DNA of 64,000 nucleotides from Hybos culiciformis (Eukaryota > Arthropoda > Insecta > Diptera > Hybotidae). Shown one piece after another: positions 54,988-63,757 of the stretch. Position 1 is the first letter of the stretch. The number at the start of each line of letters is the position of its first letter. The translations under genes were made by a program, and so were the position numbers. The notes under the pieces were generated by a model that was given only the letters and a program-made list of their open reading frames with translations, was not told the DNA's origin and ran no database searches. Where the stretch lies: NCBI GenBank assembly GCA_964007475.1, contig OZ023273.1, positions 85,323,712 through 85,387,711 of the forward strand. Direction: 5' to 3'.

Positions 54988-56307
54988 TTATAGATTTGTG
55001 TAAACATTACGATTTTTATCGATTTCTACAGCGGAATCAAACTGTCCATAAACAAGACAGGTAATTGTTTGGGTATTTGTTGAGCTAAATTTTCCCTCAA
55101 TTCTAATTGTCCCCTGATTTAACAAACCTTGACAAGCATCATTTCCTAATCCATCTGGAGATAAATCGAAAGCTAAAATAAAATAGCCTTTTTTAAACAT
55201 CTCTTTTGTAATCTGATGTCCTCTATCTCCATGATAAATTCCTGTTCCATTAAATAGCGTAAGATATGCTCTTGTATCACATGAATTTTTGATACTTGTA
55301 TAATTCATTTCAATAGGTAAATTTGGTACTTGCGTTCCATTAACGTATAATTGAAATTGAGATAATTTATGATGATCAAAATCATAGGGATTTTTTGATT
55401 TTTTTCCTGAATAGTTTTCATTATTCACCATACAAAATAATAATGTATTTGGAAGTTGACCAATAAACACATTATCAAGTGAGAAATTGGAGGTATTAGC
55501 AGGAATTGTAAAAGTTTTCGTTTCAACTCTTTTATAGTGATATTTTGCATTGTTGCGCTCTAAGACTGTATTATGAGCTAATAAAATATAGGGATTTATT
55601 GTCACATGTTTGATAAATAACGTTGCCTCCATAATTTTTAAAATGCTACCTTCATCGTCTTTACAGAAAAAATAAAATTCTGGTTTTTCTAGTGTTAGCA
55701 AAATTCTAATATCCACATTATTCACTAAAAGAGTTGATTGATTAAAAAAATCTACATGTAATCTTCCCATAAGTTCTACTACAGCGCTATTATTTAAAAT
55801 TTTTTGACGAGCTACTGCTCCAGCATTATTAAAAGAGTTCATGTTAGGTTTGTCCAATTCCCAAAGAGCGCATTCTAAGTGAGTATTTGCTGCGTCACTT
55901 CCATAATTTAATAAACTTTCAATGTATGCTCTGTAATGATAATTACTATCCGAAGGTGTAACACATTTGCCGTTAAGTGTGACATTACATTGTTTTATCA
56001 TTGAATGTAAAAGATTGTTGACAACACTAGGTTGTTCAATAAGAGTTGATGGTGTTACAGTAGTTTTATCATCATTCCATACAGAACCATCTTTTTTCAA
56101 TATCTGAACCTTAAATCTTAAAAAAATTGACGATAAATCCCTGTATGTGTCACCATGACCTAATGAAATAAATTCTATCGTTGAAGGTGATGAATCAAGT
56201 GATGCTATTGGATTGTAGGCAACTTCATCTGTACGTAATATACTCGTTTGTATAGGTGGTGTGGAGAAAATATCTAATTCAGATTTCATGCATTCAACTG
56301 CGGCCAT
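54988..56307 (-). CDS. Major capsid protein of Polinton 2 (F54H12.2-like)
   Basis: 439 residues of the F54H12.2-like family, named after a nematode Maverick gene and taken as the double-jelly-roll major capsid protein. Seen: IEFISLGHGDTYRDLSSIFL near residue 45-65, YRAYIESLLNYG, LLTLEKPEFYF, KNPYDFDHHKLSQFQLYVNG and LTLFNGTG. Two beta-rich halves of similar length fit two jelly rolls. It is only distantly similar, if at all, to the Polinton 1 capsid protein. It follows the basic-protein gene by 14 bp. The frame is complete. Confidence 0.88.
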   Translation of the reverse strand: MAAVECMKSELDIFSTPPIQTSILRTDEVAYNPIASLDSSPSTIEFISLGHGDTYRDLSSIFLRFKVQILKKDGSVWNDDKTTVTPSTLIEQPSVVNNLLHSMIKQCNVTLNGKCVTPSDSNYHYRAYIESLLNYGSDAANTHLECALWELDKPNMNSFNNAGAVARQKILNNSAVVELMGRLHVDFFNQSTLLVNNVDIRILLTLEKPEFYFFCKDDEGSILKIMEATLFIKHVTINPYILLAHNTVLERNNAKYHYKRVETKTFTIPANTSNFSLDNVFIGQLPNTLLFCMVNNENYSGKKSKNPYDFDHHKLSQFQLYVNGTQVPNLPIEMNYTSIKNSCDTRAYLTLFNGTGIYHGDRGHQITKEMFKKGYFILAFDLSPDGLGNDACQGLLNQGTIRIEGKFSSTNTQTITCLVYGQFDSAVEIDKNRNVYTNL

Positions 56308-56321
56308 ACTAAGTTTTAATT

Positions 56322-56789
56322 TTATGCTTTGGTGAATATATCTAAAAATTTCTTATTAGTAGCTTTTTTCTTTAAAGTTCCCCGTCTAATGAATGTATTT
56401 TGTATGGATTTCAATTTTTGATTCAACCTTCTTTTTATACTTTTTCTTTTTTTAATTTTTTTACCACCACCGTACATCTCATGTAATTTATTTACGGCTG
56501 ATTTACGTAAATTAGTCAAGCCTGTTTTTCCTTGATTCTGCAATACTTCAGTTGGAGTAGCGCCGCTTACAATATCTGTTATAATATTAGAACCTGTTTT
56601 TAGGGCTTCATCCTTTATTAAATTTAGACCAGACATAAAAGCCGGTTTTAAACATCTAAATAAACCTCCAAAAAAATTTCCTAAACCTCTTCCTTTCTGG
56701 ACTTGATGGGGAGATCGTAGTAGATATTCAATATCATTTAAATTTCCACCCGTCTGTGCTAAGTAGTATTTAACGTATTGATGCTGCAT
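56322..56789 (-). CDS. Basic core-type protein of Polinton 2
   Basis: 155 residues. N-terminus YVKYYLAQTGG, then VQKGRGLGNFFGGLFRCLKP, EALKTGSNIITDI, and a Lys/Arg-rich tail (GGGKKIKKRKSIKRR). The 'GRG.G.FF.GLFR..KP' and 'EALKTG.NI' segments recur next to the capsid gene in many invertebrate Mavericks. The double-Gly sites could be protease targets, as in adenovirus core proteins. Likely DNA-binding virion protein. Confidence 0.75.
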   Translation of the reverse strand: MQHQYVKYYLAQTGGNLNDIEYLLRSPHQVQKGRGLGNFFGGLFRCLKPAFMSGLNLIKDEALKTGSNIITDIVSGATPTEVLQNQGKTGLTNLRKSAVNKLHEMYGGGKKIKKRKSIKRRLNQKLKSIQNTFIRRGTLKKKATNKKFLDIFTKA

Positions 56790-56852
56790 GATGTTTTAAA
56801 AGTAAAAATCACAATGTTTCATATAGTAAAAAAATCAGTTATATTTATAATT

Positions 56853-57794
56853 TTAGAAATTCTTAAAATGTAATACAACTCTTGTAGGAAATTCACTTGG
56901 TACAATATTTAAATTTTCACCATTTTTATTACAAATTCTAATAGCAATGGTATCAAATAATTTTTTAGCTACTGGTATATAATGTACATTTTTAAATTCT
57001 ATAATAATTGGATTTCTATCATTTTCTATATTAATTGCTCTCAAAGCCTGAATTTTATTTCCTCCATATATTACTGGCTCAACTATATCACTGTATAGAA
57101 GTATCATTTCATATTTGCTAATACAATTTCTAGCGTTTATTAAAACTTGATTAAATAAATCAGGAAGACTCTTTTTAATAGTATGCAAATCCTTTTTTTG
57201 TTTAAAAAGAGTCTTTAATAACTCAATTATTGTATATTCAACACCTGATTTAATATAAAATGTTTCTTTCTGAAATGTTGATGAAATTGGAATCATATCA
57301 GTATTTTTGGATATAGGTGTAAAAACAATATCTTTCCCATTTTCTTTAAAACTATTTTCATCTTTCAAAATACTTAAAATTTCAATTATTAATTTTTCTT
57401 CCACTTCTCTACGAGTATAATTATGATGTGGTGTTATATTTTTTAATATAGTAGGTAAAAAATTATTCTTCCAATCATTTTCCAATTTAATTTTTTCCTT
57501 TGGAAAAAATGTGTAGCCCATTATACTGTGTTCAATTCGATTAAATTTATATGTGTGGTTATAGTGAGGAAAATGGCCAATATTAATTTTAATATCAGTT
57601 TCTTTATTGAAAATATCAGTTTGTATAAAGTCATTAATAGAAGTTTCAACCAAACCAACTTTCCAATTACCCCTGGTGAAATCAATATGACTGGGTATTT
57701 TGTTTTCAAAAGTAGACAATGTATTATTTGGAAAAAAATTAATTGATTCATTACTAAGTAATGTAACATAAAATTCTTCATGCGTGGGGTTCAT
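56853..57794 (-). CDS. Minor capsid (penton-like) protein of Polinton 2
   Basis: 313 residues. N-terminal EEFYVTLLSNES and NWKVGLVETSIND, C-terminal beta-strand TRVVLHFKNF. The ends correspond to those of the Polinton 1 minor capsid gene (LHF ending), but the middle is longer. It would form fivefold vertices. It lies 63 bp upstream of the basic-protein gene. Confidence 0.75.
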   Translation of the reverse strand: MNPTHEEFYVTLLSNESINFFPNNTLSTFENKIPSHIDFTRGNWKVGLVETSINDFIQTDIFNKETDIKINIGHFPHYNHTYKFNRIEHSIMGYTFFPKEKIKLENDWKNNFLPTILKNITPHHNYTRREVEEKLIIEILSILKDENSFKENGKDIVFTPISKNTDMIPISSTFQKETFYIKSGVEYTIIELLKTLFKQKKDLHTIKKSLPDLFNQVLINARNCISKYEMILLYSDIVEPVIYGGNKIQALRAINIENDRNPIIIEFKNVHYIPVAKKLFDTIAIRICNKNGENLNIVPSEFPTRVVLHFKNF

Positions 57795-57826
57795 GATGTT
57801 ATATTTAGAAACTCGATAAAGCTTTT

Positions 57827-58663
57827 CTATTTATATTTTTTCCATTTTGTAATTCCTTTTAATGGGTTAGAAGGTGTTGATTGAGATCTGGTTCTTTTGG
57901 CAACCGTATCTGATTCGATTTTCGATCCTTTATCAATATTCCGACTTCTTTTTTTCTCCTCGTTTTTTTGTTTTTCATCTGATTGCGGTTGAACAACTGA
58001 TATCACATCCCCAAGATCTGATTCAAACATTCTCACATCAGGGTTTAATGATGGACGCTCTCTTATATATTTTGCAGATGGACCCGCCTCTTGTAATGCA
58101 GTATTTCTTATAAAATCATCTACATCGTAAACGGTATCAGTGAATGATTCTGACATTGATCTCTCTTTTGAATCATTTATTGTTTTAGGACTAGATGAAA
58201 ATATTTCTTCTTCGTCATAATTTTTATTTACATTATTTGTTTCCTGGTTGCTCAAATTTTGATTATTGAAAATTGAAGGTTCATCGAAATTTTTGCTGCT
58301 ATTAGAATTCATACAATTTTTTTTATTAAAACTTCTATAATATTGTTCAAAATTATTTTTTTTATTATGAATTGAGTCTCTGGAATCCCAATCTTTCTCA
58401 AATTTTTCTCTCTTTAAAGACTCGGTTTGTGATTCTGTATTGGATGTTATGACAGGTGATAATTGATGTCTCTTGACATTCATATATTTCATTAAATTTT
58501 GACGATATAAATACCACTTTTGCGATGTATTTAATGATTTATTATATAAGATCTTTTTCATATTTTGATCAAGCATACTCAGATTAGAATCATTTTCAAT
58601 TTGTTTTTTTAACTTAAGAAAAACTTCTGGGGGTATAACAATCATTCGCTTCATTTGATTCAT
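57827..58663 (-). CDS. Maverick protein with conserved N-terminus, 278 residues
   Basis: N-terminal IVIPPEVFLKLKKQI then LDQNMKKILYNKSLNTSQKWYLYRQNLMKY, a helical module found at this place in other invertebrate Mavericks (role unknown). The rest is Ser/Asn/Glu-rich and probably disordered, ending with basic RSQSTPSNPLKG. Its ATG overlaps the stop of the 113-residue gene as ATGA, suggesting translational coupling or a shared transcript. Confidence 0.7.
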   Translation of the reverse strand: MNQMKRMIVIPPEVFLKLKKQIENDSNLSMLDQNMKKILYNKSLNTSQKWYLYRQNLMKYMNVKRHQLSPVITSNTESQTESLKREKFEKDWDSRDSIHNKKNNFEQYYRSFNKKNCMNSNSSKNFDEPSIFNNQNLSNQETNNVNKNYDEEEIFSSSPKTINDSKERSMSESFTDTVYDVDDFIRNTALQEAGPSAKYIRERPSLNPDVRMFESDLGDVISVVQPQSDEKQKNEEKKRSRNIDKGSKIESDTVAKRTRSQSTPSNPLKGITKWKKYK

Positions 58664-59001
58664 GATTTATTTTGATAATCACTTAGTAATTTTCCAATAA
58701 CTCCGGAAAGAATTGTTCCTATTAGAACAGGCAGAAAACCCCCTTTTTGAATTATAATATTTCTTTTTGATTTAATATTGTTCTTGGAGCAGGCTATTTT
58801 GCGCAATATATGTTTGTACTTTTTTAAACGTGAATGAGCTTGTTTCGACAGTTTGGAATTTCCATTTAAAGTATTCATAGATATTTCCGCTATGGCTTTT
58901 ATAGTATCGTCATCACATGTTTTCAAAATGGCATTTCGAAGCTTCTTATTAGATTTTTGTAGTATTTGTAATAAATGTAGGTTTTTCTTCAACCTCTTCA
59001 T
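58660..59001 (-). CDS. Small basic, hydrophobic-tailed protein of Polinton 2
   Basis: 113 residues: Lys-rich helices (LLQILQKSNKKLRNAILK; SRLKKYKHILRKIA), then KRNIIIQKGGFLPVLIGTILSG. A Gly-Gly followed by a hydrophobic helix suggests cleavage by the protease and membrane activity, as for adenovirus minor core proteins; this is inference. It overlaps the ATPase gene by 53 bp and the next gene by 4 bp. Confidence 0.72.
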   Translation of the reverse strand: MKRLKKNLHLLQILQKSNKKLRNAILKTCDDDTIKAIAEISMNTLNGNSKLSKQAHSRLKKYKHILRKIACSKNNIKSKRNIIIQKGGFLPVLIGTILSGVIGKLLSDYQNKS

Positions 59002-59650
59002 ACTTTTGACAAATTTTTTTATTATTTAGATCGGATTCAATGCAATAAATCTCACAAAAGTTTTTTTCTAAAATGTTAGTTCGTATCCGCAATAAACTGT
59101 TACAATCTTGAGTTAAATCTAGCAGAATATAACCATGAGCTGGTAAGGTAGCTTCATTATATACTTTCACAAAATCTTGAAGACAATGAGGAAATACTTG
59201 TCGAGCCAGAGGAATGATTTGTGACATATCACGGGGGTTTTTAAATAATGTCAAATATTTAGTATTTAACGAAATGTCACGACAGAATTTGCCTTGATGA
59301 AATATGTTTTGAACCAATAAAATTATTGATAAATTACGATGATGGGAGCCTTTTGTAAACAACTCACATATTTGCTTATTGTATGCTTCTGTCATCATAT
59401 CATCTAAAATTACTAATAGACGGTCATTGTTTTCATTTTCAATACTTTCTGGGATATTTTTATAAAATTCTATATCTAAGTATTTAAGCGTTTTTGGTAA
59501 AGCAGATGATTCTGGATTACACCATAATATTTTTGTTATATTCGGTTGTATTAAGTTTTTTTCTTTTAACAAATTCTCTACAAAAGTTGTTTTTCCACAA
59601 GATGATGGACCTGCAACAATCATTGTAAATGGATGTATAAGAGGTATCAT
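58949..59650 (-). CDS. Packaging ATPase (A32/FtsK-like) of Polinton 2
   Basis: 233 residues. Walker A GPSSCGKT at 14-21; Walker B LLVILDDMM near 98-106; a sensor-like SIILLVQN near 128-135. It would drive the element DNA into the capsid. First gene of the minus-strand late block. It is only distantly similar to the ATPase of Polinton 1. The end overlaps the following gene. Confidence 0.93.
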   Translation of the reverse strand: MIPLIHPFTMIVAGPSSCGKTTFVENLLKEKNLIQPNITKILWCNPESSALPKTLKYLDIEFYKNIPESIENENNDRLLVILDDMMTEAYNKQICELFTKGSHHRNLSIILLVQNIFHQGKFCRDISLNTKYLTLFKNPRDMSQIIPLARQVFPHCLQDFVKVYNEATLPAHGYILLDLTQDCNSLLRIRTNILEKNFCEIYCIESDLNNKKICQKYEEVEEKPTFITNTTKI

Positions 59651-59733
59651 TCTGAACTCTTTTATATAAAATTCATAACTTATTTCCTATTTATACATTT
59701 TTAAAACAAAATAAATTAGACAAATTTTTTTAT

Positions 59734-60231
59734 TTAAACTTCAAAATTATTTTGTGTCATATACATTAAAATCTTAAATACATTATTTACGGCGCATTTT
59801 TTGAATTGAGTTTTTTTATGAATTAAACAATTGGTCTCATAATTGTCTGCTTTATTTAGGCTGAGTGGATTATTTACATCATTCAAATCAATTATATTTG
59901 ATGATATATACTGCTCTAAAAATTTCTTTTTTTCGCTCCCAGCAACAAGAATGGTATATCCGTCAAATTTTTGAAAAATGATCGGCAACATTAGGTAATC
60001 GGTAACACCATCTGTCCATTTTAAACCATTAATAAAATTAAAACAATAATCACTTTGTTGCCTTCCTTTTCTACATAATTCTTGATATGGATAGGGGGAT
60101 TTTAATAACACTTGTTTGCAGTTCACAGAGTTAGCAAACATAAAGCATAATTCTTTAATAAAAATTTGTTTATGATTTCCTATTACATATTGGAAATCTA
60201 ATATTATTGTTTCATCGCGTGAACATTTCAT
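59734..60231 (-). CDS. Nuclease-like protein of Polinton 2
   Basis: 165 residues, homologous to the three broken copies in Polinton 1. N-terminal TIILDFQYVIG places an Asp at the end of a first beta-strand, as in RNase H/DnaQ-type nucleases. The middle has PYPYQEL and FINGLKWTDGVTDY. The C-terminal cluster is C-x2-H-x7-C (CLIH..CAVNN). I infer an exonuclease-like fold, perhaps close to the Maelstrom-type domain; the catalytic set is not proven. The frame is complete. Divergent from the integrase gene, with 56 bp between the ATGs. Confidence 0.68.
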   Translation of the reverse strand: MKCSRDETIILDFQYVIGNHKQIFIKELCFMFANSVNCKQVLLKSPYPYQELCRKGRQQSDYCFNFINGLKWTDGVTDYLMLPIIFQKFDGYTILVAGSEKKKFLEQYISSNIIDLNDVNNPLSLNKADNYETNCLIHKKTQFKKCAVNNVFKILMYMTQNNFEV

Positions 60232-60287
60232 CTTGAATATATAAATAGGACTGGAGGAAATTAATCTAATACTCTTATTTAAGTAGA

Positions 60288-61217
60288 ATGAAATACTCTA
60301 AGGAGAAAATCCAAATTGTTAATGAACTACATAGAAGTGTTAGAAAAAAATTCCCTCGCCGAAGAGTTATTCAGAAAGGCTTAAATGACACTTGGCAAAT
60401 TGATCTAGTAGAAATGCAGCCTTATTATAAAGAAAATAATGGTCATAAGTACATGTTAACCGTAATTGATATATTCTCCAAATACGCATATGCTAAACCA
60501 TTAAAACAAAAAACAGGTGACGCTGTTGTAAAAGCAATGGCACTCATTTTTAAAGAAGCTGGAGCTTCTAATCTACCTCGAAACATACATTCAGATCAAG
60601 GTTTAGAGTTCTTTAATTCAAAATTTCAAAAGCTTATGTCTCAAAACGCTATTAATCATTATCATACGTATTCGGATTTAAAAGCTTCGATTTGTGAACG
60701 ATTTAATAGAACTCTAAAAAATCTTATGTGGAAGCAATTTAGTCTACGTGGTAAATATAAATGGATTGACATATTGCAAGATCTAATAAAAACCTATAAT
60801 GGAAAATATCATCGAACTATTAAAATGGCTCCACGAAATATTACGAAGAAAAATGAGAAGCAAATACTTCGAACAATATACAATCGACTCAAAGTTTTTA
60901 AAAGAGGAAAATTTAAGAGGGGTGATTTTGTTCGAATAAATAAATACAAGGGAATATTTCAGAAAGGATATGAACCAAACTGGTCTGCAGAGATTTTTAA
61001 AATTAAGAAGGTTAATATAACAAATCCAGTAACATATATTCTTGAAGATTACAAAAAAAATATAATTTCGGGAGGTTTTTATGAACAGGAAATGACTTCA
61101 GTTAAAAATCCTAACGCATATTTAGTTGAAAAAGTTTTGAAAGCAAGAGGTAACCAAATTTTTGTGAAATGGTTGGGATTTGATAATACGCATAACTCAT
61201 GGATTGATAAATCTTAA
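60288..61217 (+). CDS. int: Retroviral-type chromodomain integrase of Polinton 2, intact
   Basis: 309 residues. DDE triad Asp39 (WQIDLVEM), Asp103 (HSDQGLEF) and Glu137 (CERFNRTL). The N-terminal HH-CC zinc module is reduced to a short basic leader (KKFPRRRV). C-terminal chromodomain about 272-309 (YLVEKVLKARGN..FVKWLGFDNTHNSW). The domain may steer insertion to methylated-histone chromatin. It would cut and join the AG..CT ends, giving the 6-bp duplication. Confidence 0.93.
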   Translation: MKYSKEKIQIVNELHRSVRKKFPRRRVIQKGLNDTWQIDLVEMQPYYKENNGHKYMLTVIDIFSKYAYAKPLKQKTGDAVVKAMALIFKEAGASNLPRNIHSDQGLEFFNSKFQKLMSQNAINHYHTYSDLKASICERFNRTLKNLMWKQFSLRGKYKWIDILQDLIKTYNGKYHRTIKMAPRNITKKNEKQILRTIYNRLKVFKRGKFKRGDFVRINKYKGIFQKGYEPNWSAEIFKIKKVNITNPVTYILEDYKKNIISGGFYEQEMTSVKNPNAYLVEKVLKARGNQIFVKWLGFDNTHNSWIDKS

Positions 61218-61228
61218 TTAGCTTAATT

Positions 61229-61340
61229 TATTCTTGATCAATAAAAAACAAAAAATTATAGTTTTTGTTTAACACTTTTAAAATTAATTTCATAATAATA
61301 AATTCAAAATTTTTTCAAAATTGCAATTTCAGAATATTAT
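61229..61340 (+). repeat. Internal copy of the inner right TIR of Polinton 2
   Basis: TTCTTGATCAATAAAAAACAAAAAATTATA.. matches 63452-63560 in the same orientation with about 85% identity by eye. It follows the integrase stop directly. Confidence 0.75.
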
Positions 61341-61610
61341 TCGAGAAAAAATTGCTATCAACAATTCTAAAATATTAAAATTCATCGAAAATAACAATAA
61401 CTAGTATTTTCTTAAAAAAATTTCACATTACCATTTTTTGAAACATAGAACATCATTATCTTTTTCATGCTTTCATACAAAAACGTAATTTATTTTTAAA
61501 AAAGAAAAAACTATTTTTGTTAATATTTTCTTTTTAATTTTTTTATTTTTAATAATATTTTGTGACAATTTTATTTTTTAGACAAAATATAAAAATTTAT
61601 CATATAATAC
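61341..61610. other. No gene seen
   Basis: AT-rich. Probably carries 3' sequences of the integrase and the gene at 61611. Confidence 0.4.
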
Positions 61611-62111
61611 TTATTCCATTTTTTTATTTTTATTATTATTAAATTTTATATCTTCCTCATTTTTACGTTTTTTTGCATTAGAATTATTGCTATATTCATT
61701 CTCGCCATCATCATCATTAAAATCCTTATAATAATCACCGTCATCTTCATCGTCATCGCTATCAGAGCTCATGTAGGGTTCATCTCCTTCAACCCGTTCA
61801 ACAAAACTAATTATTGCCATTTTTCTTAGACTCTCGTTCCTCCCTTTGAAAATCATAGATTTGATGCTGTTGTTTAGTTGTTTTAAGTCATTCTCGTTGG
61901 AAATGAGTTTCTTGAGACGTTTAGGTAAGTATACCCAAAACTTTTCTCCATTGTCCAAGAGCTTAACTAATAACTGCTTCCCATATATTGTTCGTTCAAA
62001 TCGGAATTTCAAAATTGCATATTCCTTATCAATCGTTAAGCTATCCAATTTTTTAAAATTAGAAATTGAGGTAGTACCTCCAGTACAAAATTTTTCAATT
62101 AAATTTGCCAT
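61611..62111 (-). CDS. OB-fold-like protein with acidic tail, Polinton 2
   Basis: 166 residues. The N-terminal half (YAILKFRFERTIYGKQLLVK, LDNGEKFWVYLPKRL) resembles a family of short insect transposon-borne proteins with a predicted OB-like beta barrel. The C-terminal half is a run of Asp/Glu (SSDSDDDEDDGDYY) then Lys-rich. A single-strand DNA-binding role would suit replication, since acidic tails are common there; this is inference. Upstream (62150-62350) are degenerate about 60-bp repeats around GAATACACA. Confidence 0.62.
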   Translation of the reverse strand: MANLIEKFCTGGTTSISNFKKLDSLTIDKEYAILKFRFERTIYGKQLLVKLLDNGEKFWVYLPKRLKKLISNENDLKQLNNSIKSMIFKGRNESLRKMAIISFVERVEGDEPYMSSDSDDDEDDGDYYKDFNDDDGENEYSNNSNAKKRKNEEDIKFNNNKNKKME

Positions 62112-62149
62112 GTCTTTAACGGAGAGAATTCCTTGTAATAACTAACTGT

Positions 62150-62350
62150 AAAAACTAACTGTGAGCTTTTATATATGCCTAGACTAAAAATGTATACCGA
62201 AAAGAAAACATTTTTTTGATATGTGTTCAGGCTAAAAAAATGCACATGGAATACATAAGATCTTTGGTTTTTCAGACTATAAAATGTATGTGTATTCAAG
62301 CTAAAAAATTTATATAGAATACACAAAAGAACTTTGCTTTGACACATACA
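62150..62350. repeat. Degenerate short tandem repeats upstream of the OB-like gene
   Basis: Three to four diverged units built on CAGGCTAAAAAAATGCACATG / GAATACACAAA. They lie in the promoter region of 61611-62111. Confidence 0.5.
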
Positions 62351-62439
62351 AAGCTACAAAACGTATATTGAAGACAGGGAAAGATAAATTCTTACTCTCA
62401 AATAATAAATAAAAATGTTCAATAAAAAACTTAAAAATA

Positions 62440-62612
62440 TATTTTTTAAATGTTTTTTATTTTCTAATATAATGCTTAAAAAAGTTTTTTATACAAATGT
62501 ATTCAATTATTTTTTAATTATTATTATTATTTTATAATATAAATTTTAAAAAAGTTTTTATACAATTAATTTTATAAATTTACATTTCTAAACTCTTATA
62601 AAATATTAAAAG
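62440..62612. repeat. Inverted copy of the polymerase 3' region
   Basis: The reverse complement of about 62450-62612 matches about 53570-53700 just after the polymerase stop (TAAGAGTTTAGAAATGTAAAT.., then repeated AAAAACTTTTTT). Both lie at the 3' end of a gene. Confidence 0.72.
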
Positions 62613-63257
62613 AAAGTTGTTTTATTATTTTCTAAAAACTTTTCCATGTCTTCCCAGAAACTATCGCTCATTTTAGCTATGTCGTCCCAGAAACTCTCGT
62701 TAATTTTATCTGCTTCTACTTCTCCCTTTTCATCTATTTCTTCTTGAAAATGACTGTTAGCAGATAGGAGATCTTGCGTTGTGATAACTTGCGCGCAATT
62801 CCAGGAATCTGAATTGATTTCGTTGTGGTTTGAAAAATCAAAAAGATGATCATTATCATCATTTAAAAGATGTTCATCCGAAACCTGGTGGTTTGAAAGA
62901 TCAAAAAGACGATCATTATCATCATTTAAAAGATGTTCATCCGATACCTGAACAAAGTAATCATCATTATCATCATTAAGCAGCTCGGTCCAGTACTCTG
63001 AATCAGCTGGTCTAATTAATAAGTTTTCTTGAAATAAAAAAATATTTATTATTTATTATTTATTTTGTTGTAGTAAAAGAAATTGACAAAAAAAATCACA
63101 TTAAAGATAATATAATAAAAAATTAAAACTTACCAACAATCTGGATCCGGTTTTCTATCGAACACACATTTTTTAGGTGCATTCGTAGAGTTTTGCTGCT
63201 TGCAAAAAATTTACCACATTTATGGCATAATTGTCGCGATTTTCCAATTGAAGACAT
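62606..63257 (-). CDS. Spliced zinc-finger protein with acidic repeats, Polinton 2
   Basis: Two exons: 63134-63257 (ATG, 41 codons plus one base) with donor GTAAGT at 63128-63133, and 62606-63027 after TTTCAAG. The joined length is 546 nt, 181 residues, and the phase fits exactly. Exon 1 encodes a C-x2-C..H-x4-C finger (LCHKCGKFFASSKTLRMHL). Exon 2 encodes two copies of VSDEHLLNDDND plus a third related block, then acidic, Trp-containing SFWDD/SFWED motifs that resemble activation domains. I infer a transcription regulator of the element or host. The family was not recognised. Confidence 0.68.
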
Positions 63258-63496
63258 TTTTAAGATATTTAAAAAAAAATAAGTTACTTCTTTCGAATAT
63301 TAAATTCAAATACAAATTTTTATAAACTAATGATAGCAAGAAGACTCTGATTGTAGTTTAAAAAAATGCATTTTTGCATTTTTGAATTAAAATCGTTAAC
63401 TATTTCAAATTTATGGAAAACGAAAAATTGAAATATGATCCTAACTTGCTATTCTTGATCAATAAAAACAAAAAATTATACCTACTTTTTATTAAA

Positions 63497-63751
63497 CACT
63501 TTTTTCAAATTAATTTCATAATAATAAACTCAAACTTCCCCGAAAATTGCAATTTTGCAATAAATACTTTTAAATATTTTGTATACTAAAAGTTCATTCA
63601 CAATTGAAATTCGATCCGAAGTGTGCCAGAATTTTTTTTTCATATTTTATATAATAAAAGTTCATTCACCCTTAATAATATATATAGTAAAACTTATTCT
63701 GGAGTGAATTTTCACTCCGGAGTGAGCCAGAACATACATATCTATACTACT
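63497..63751. repeat. Right terminal inverted repeat of Polinton 2
   Basis: Inverse of the left TIR, ending ..CATATCTATACTACT at 63751, followed by CGAATT. Confidence 0.92.
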
Positions 63752-63757
63752 CGAATT

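Larger units (their letters stand above)
48425..63751. mobile_element. Polinton/Maverick 2, apparently intact, 15.33 kb
   Basis: Ends AG..CT, inverted repeats of about 250-290 bp, 6-bp target duplication. Left to right: polymerase (+); a tightly packed minus-strand block (59650 down to 53723) of packaging ATPase, two small proteins, penton-like, basic protein, major capsid, protease and an unknown; a nuclease-like gene (-); integrase (+); an OB-like acidic-tail protein (-); and a spliced zinc-finger gene (-). All recognised frames are open. This is the gene set of a virion-forming Polinton (adintovirus-like). Confidence 0.96.
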
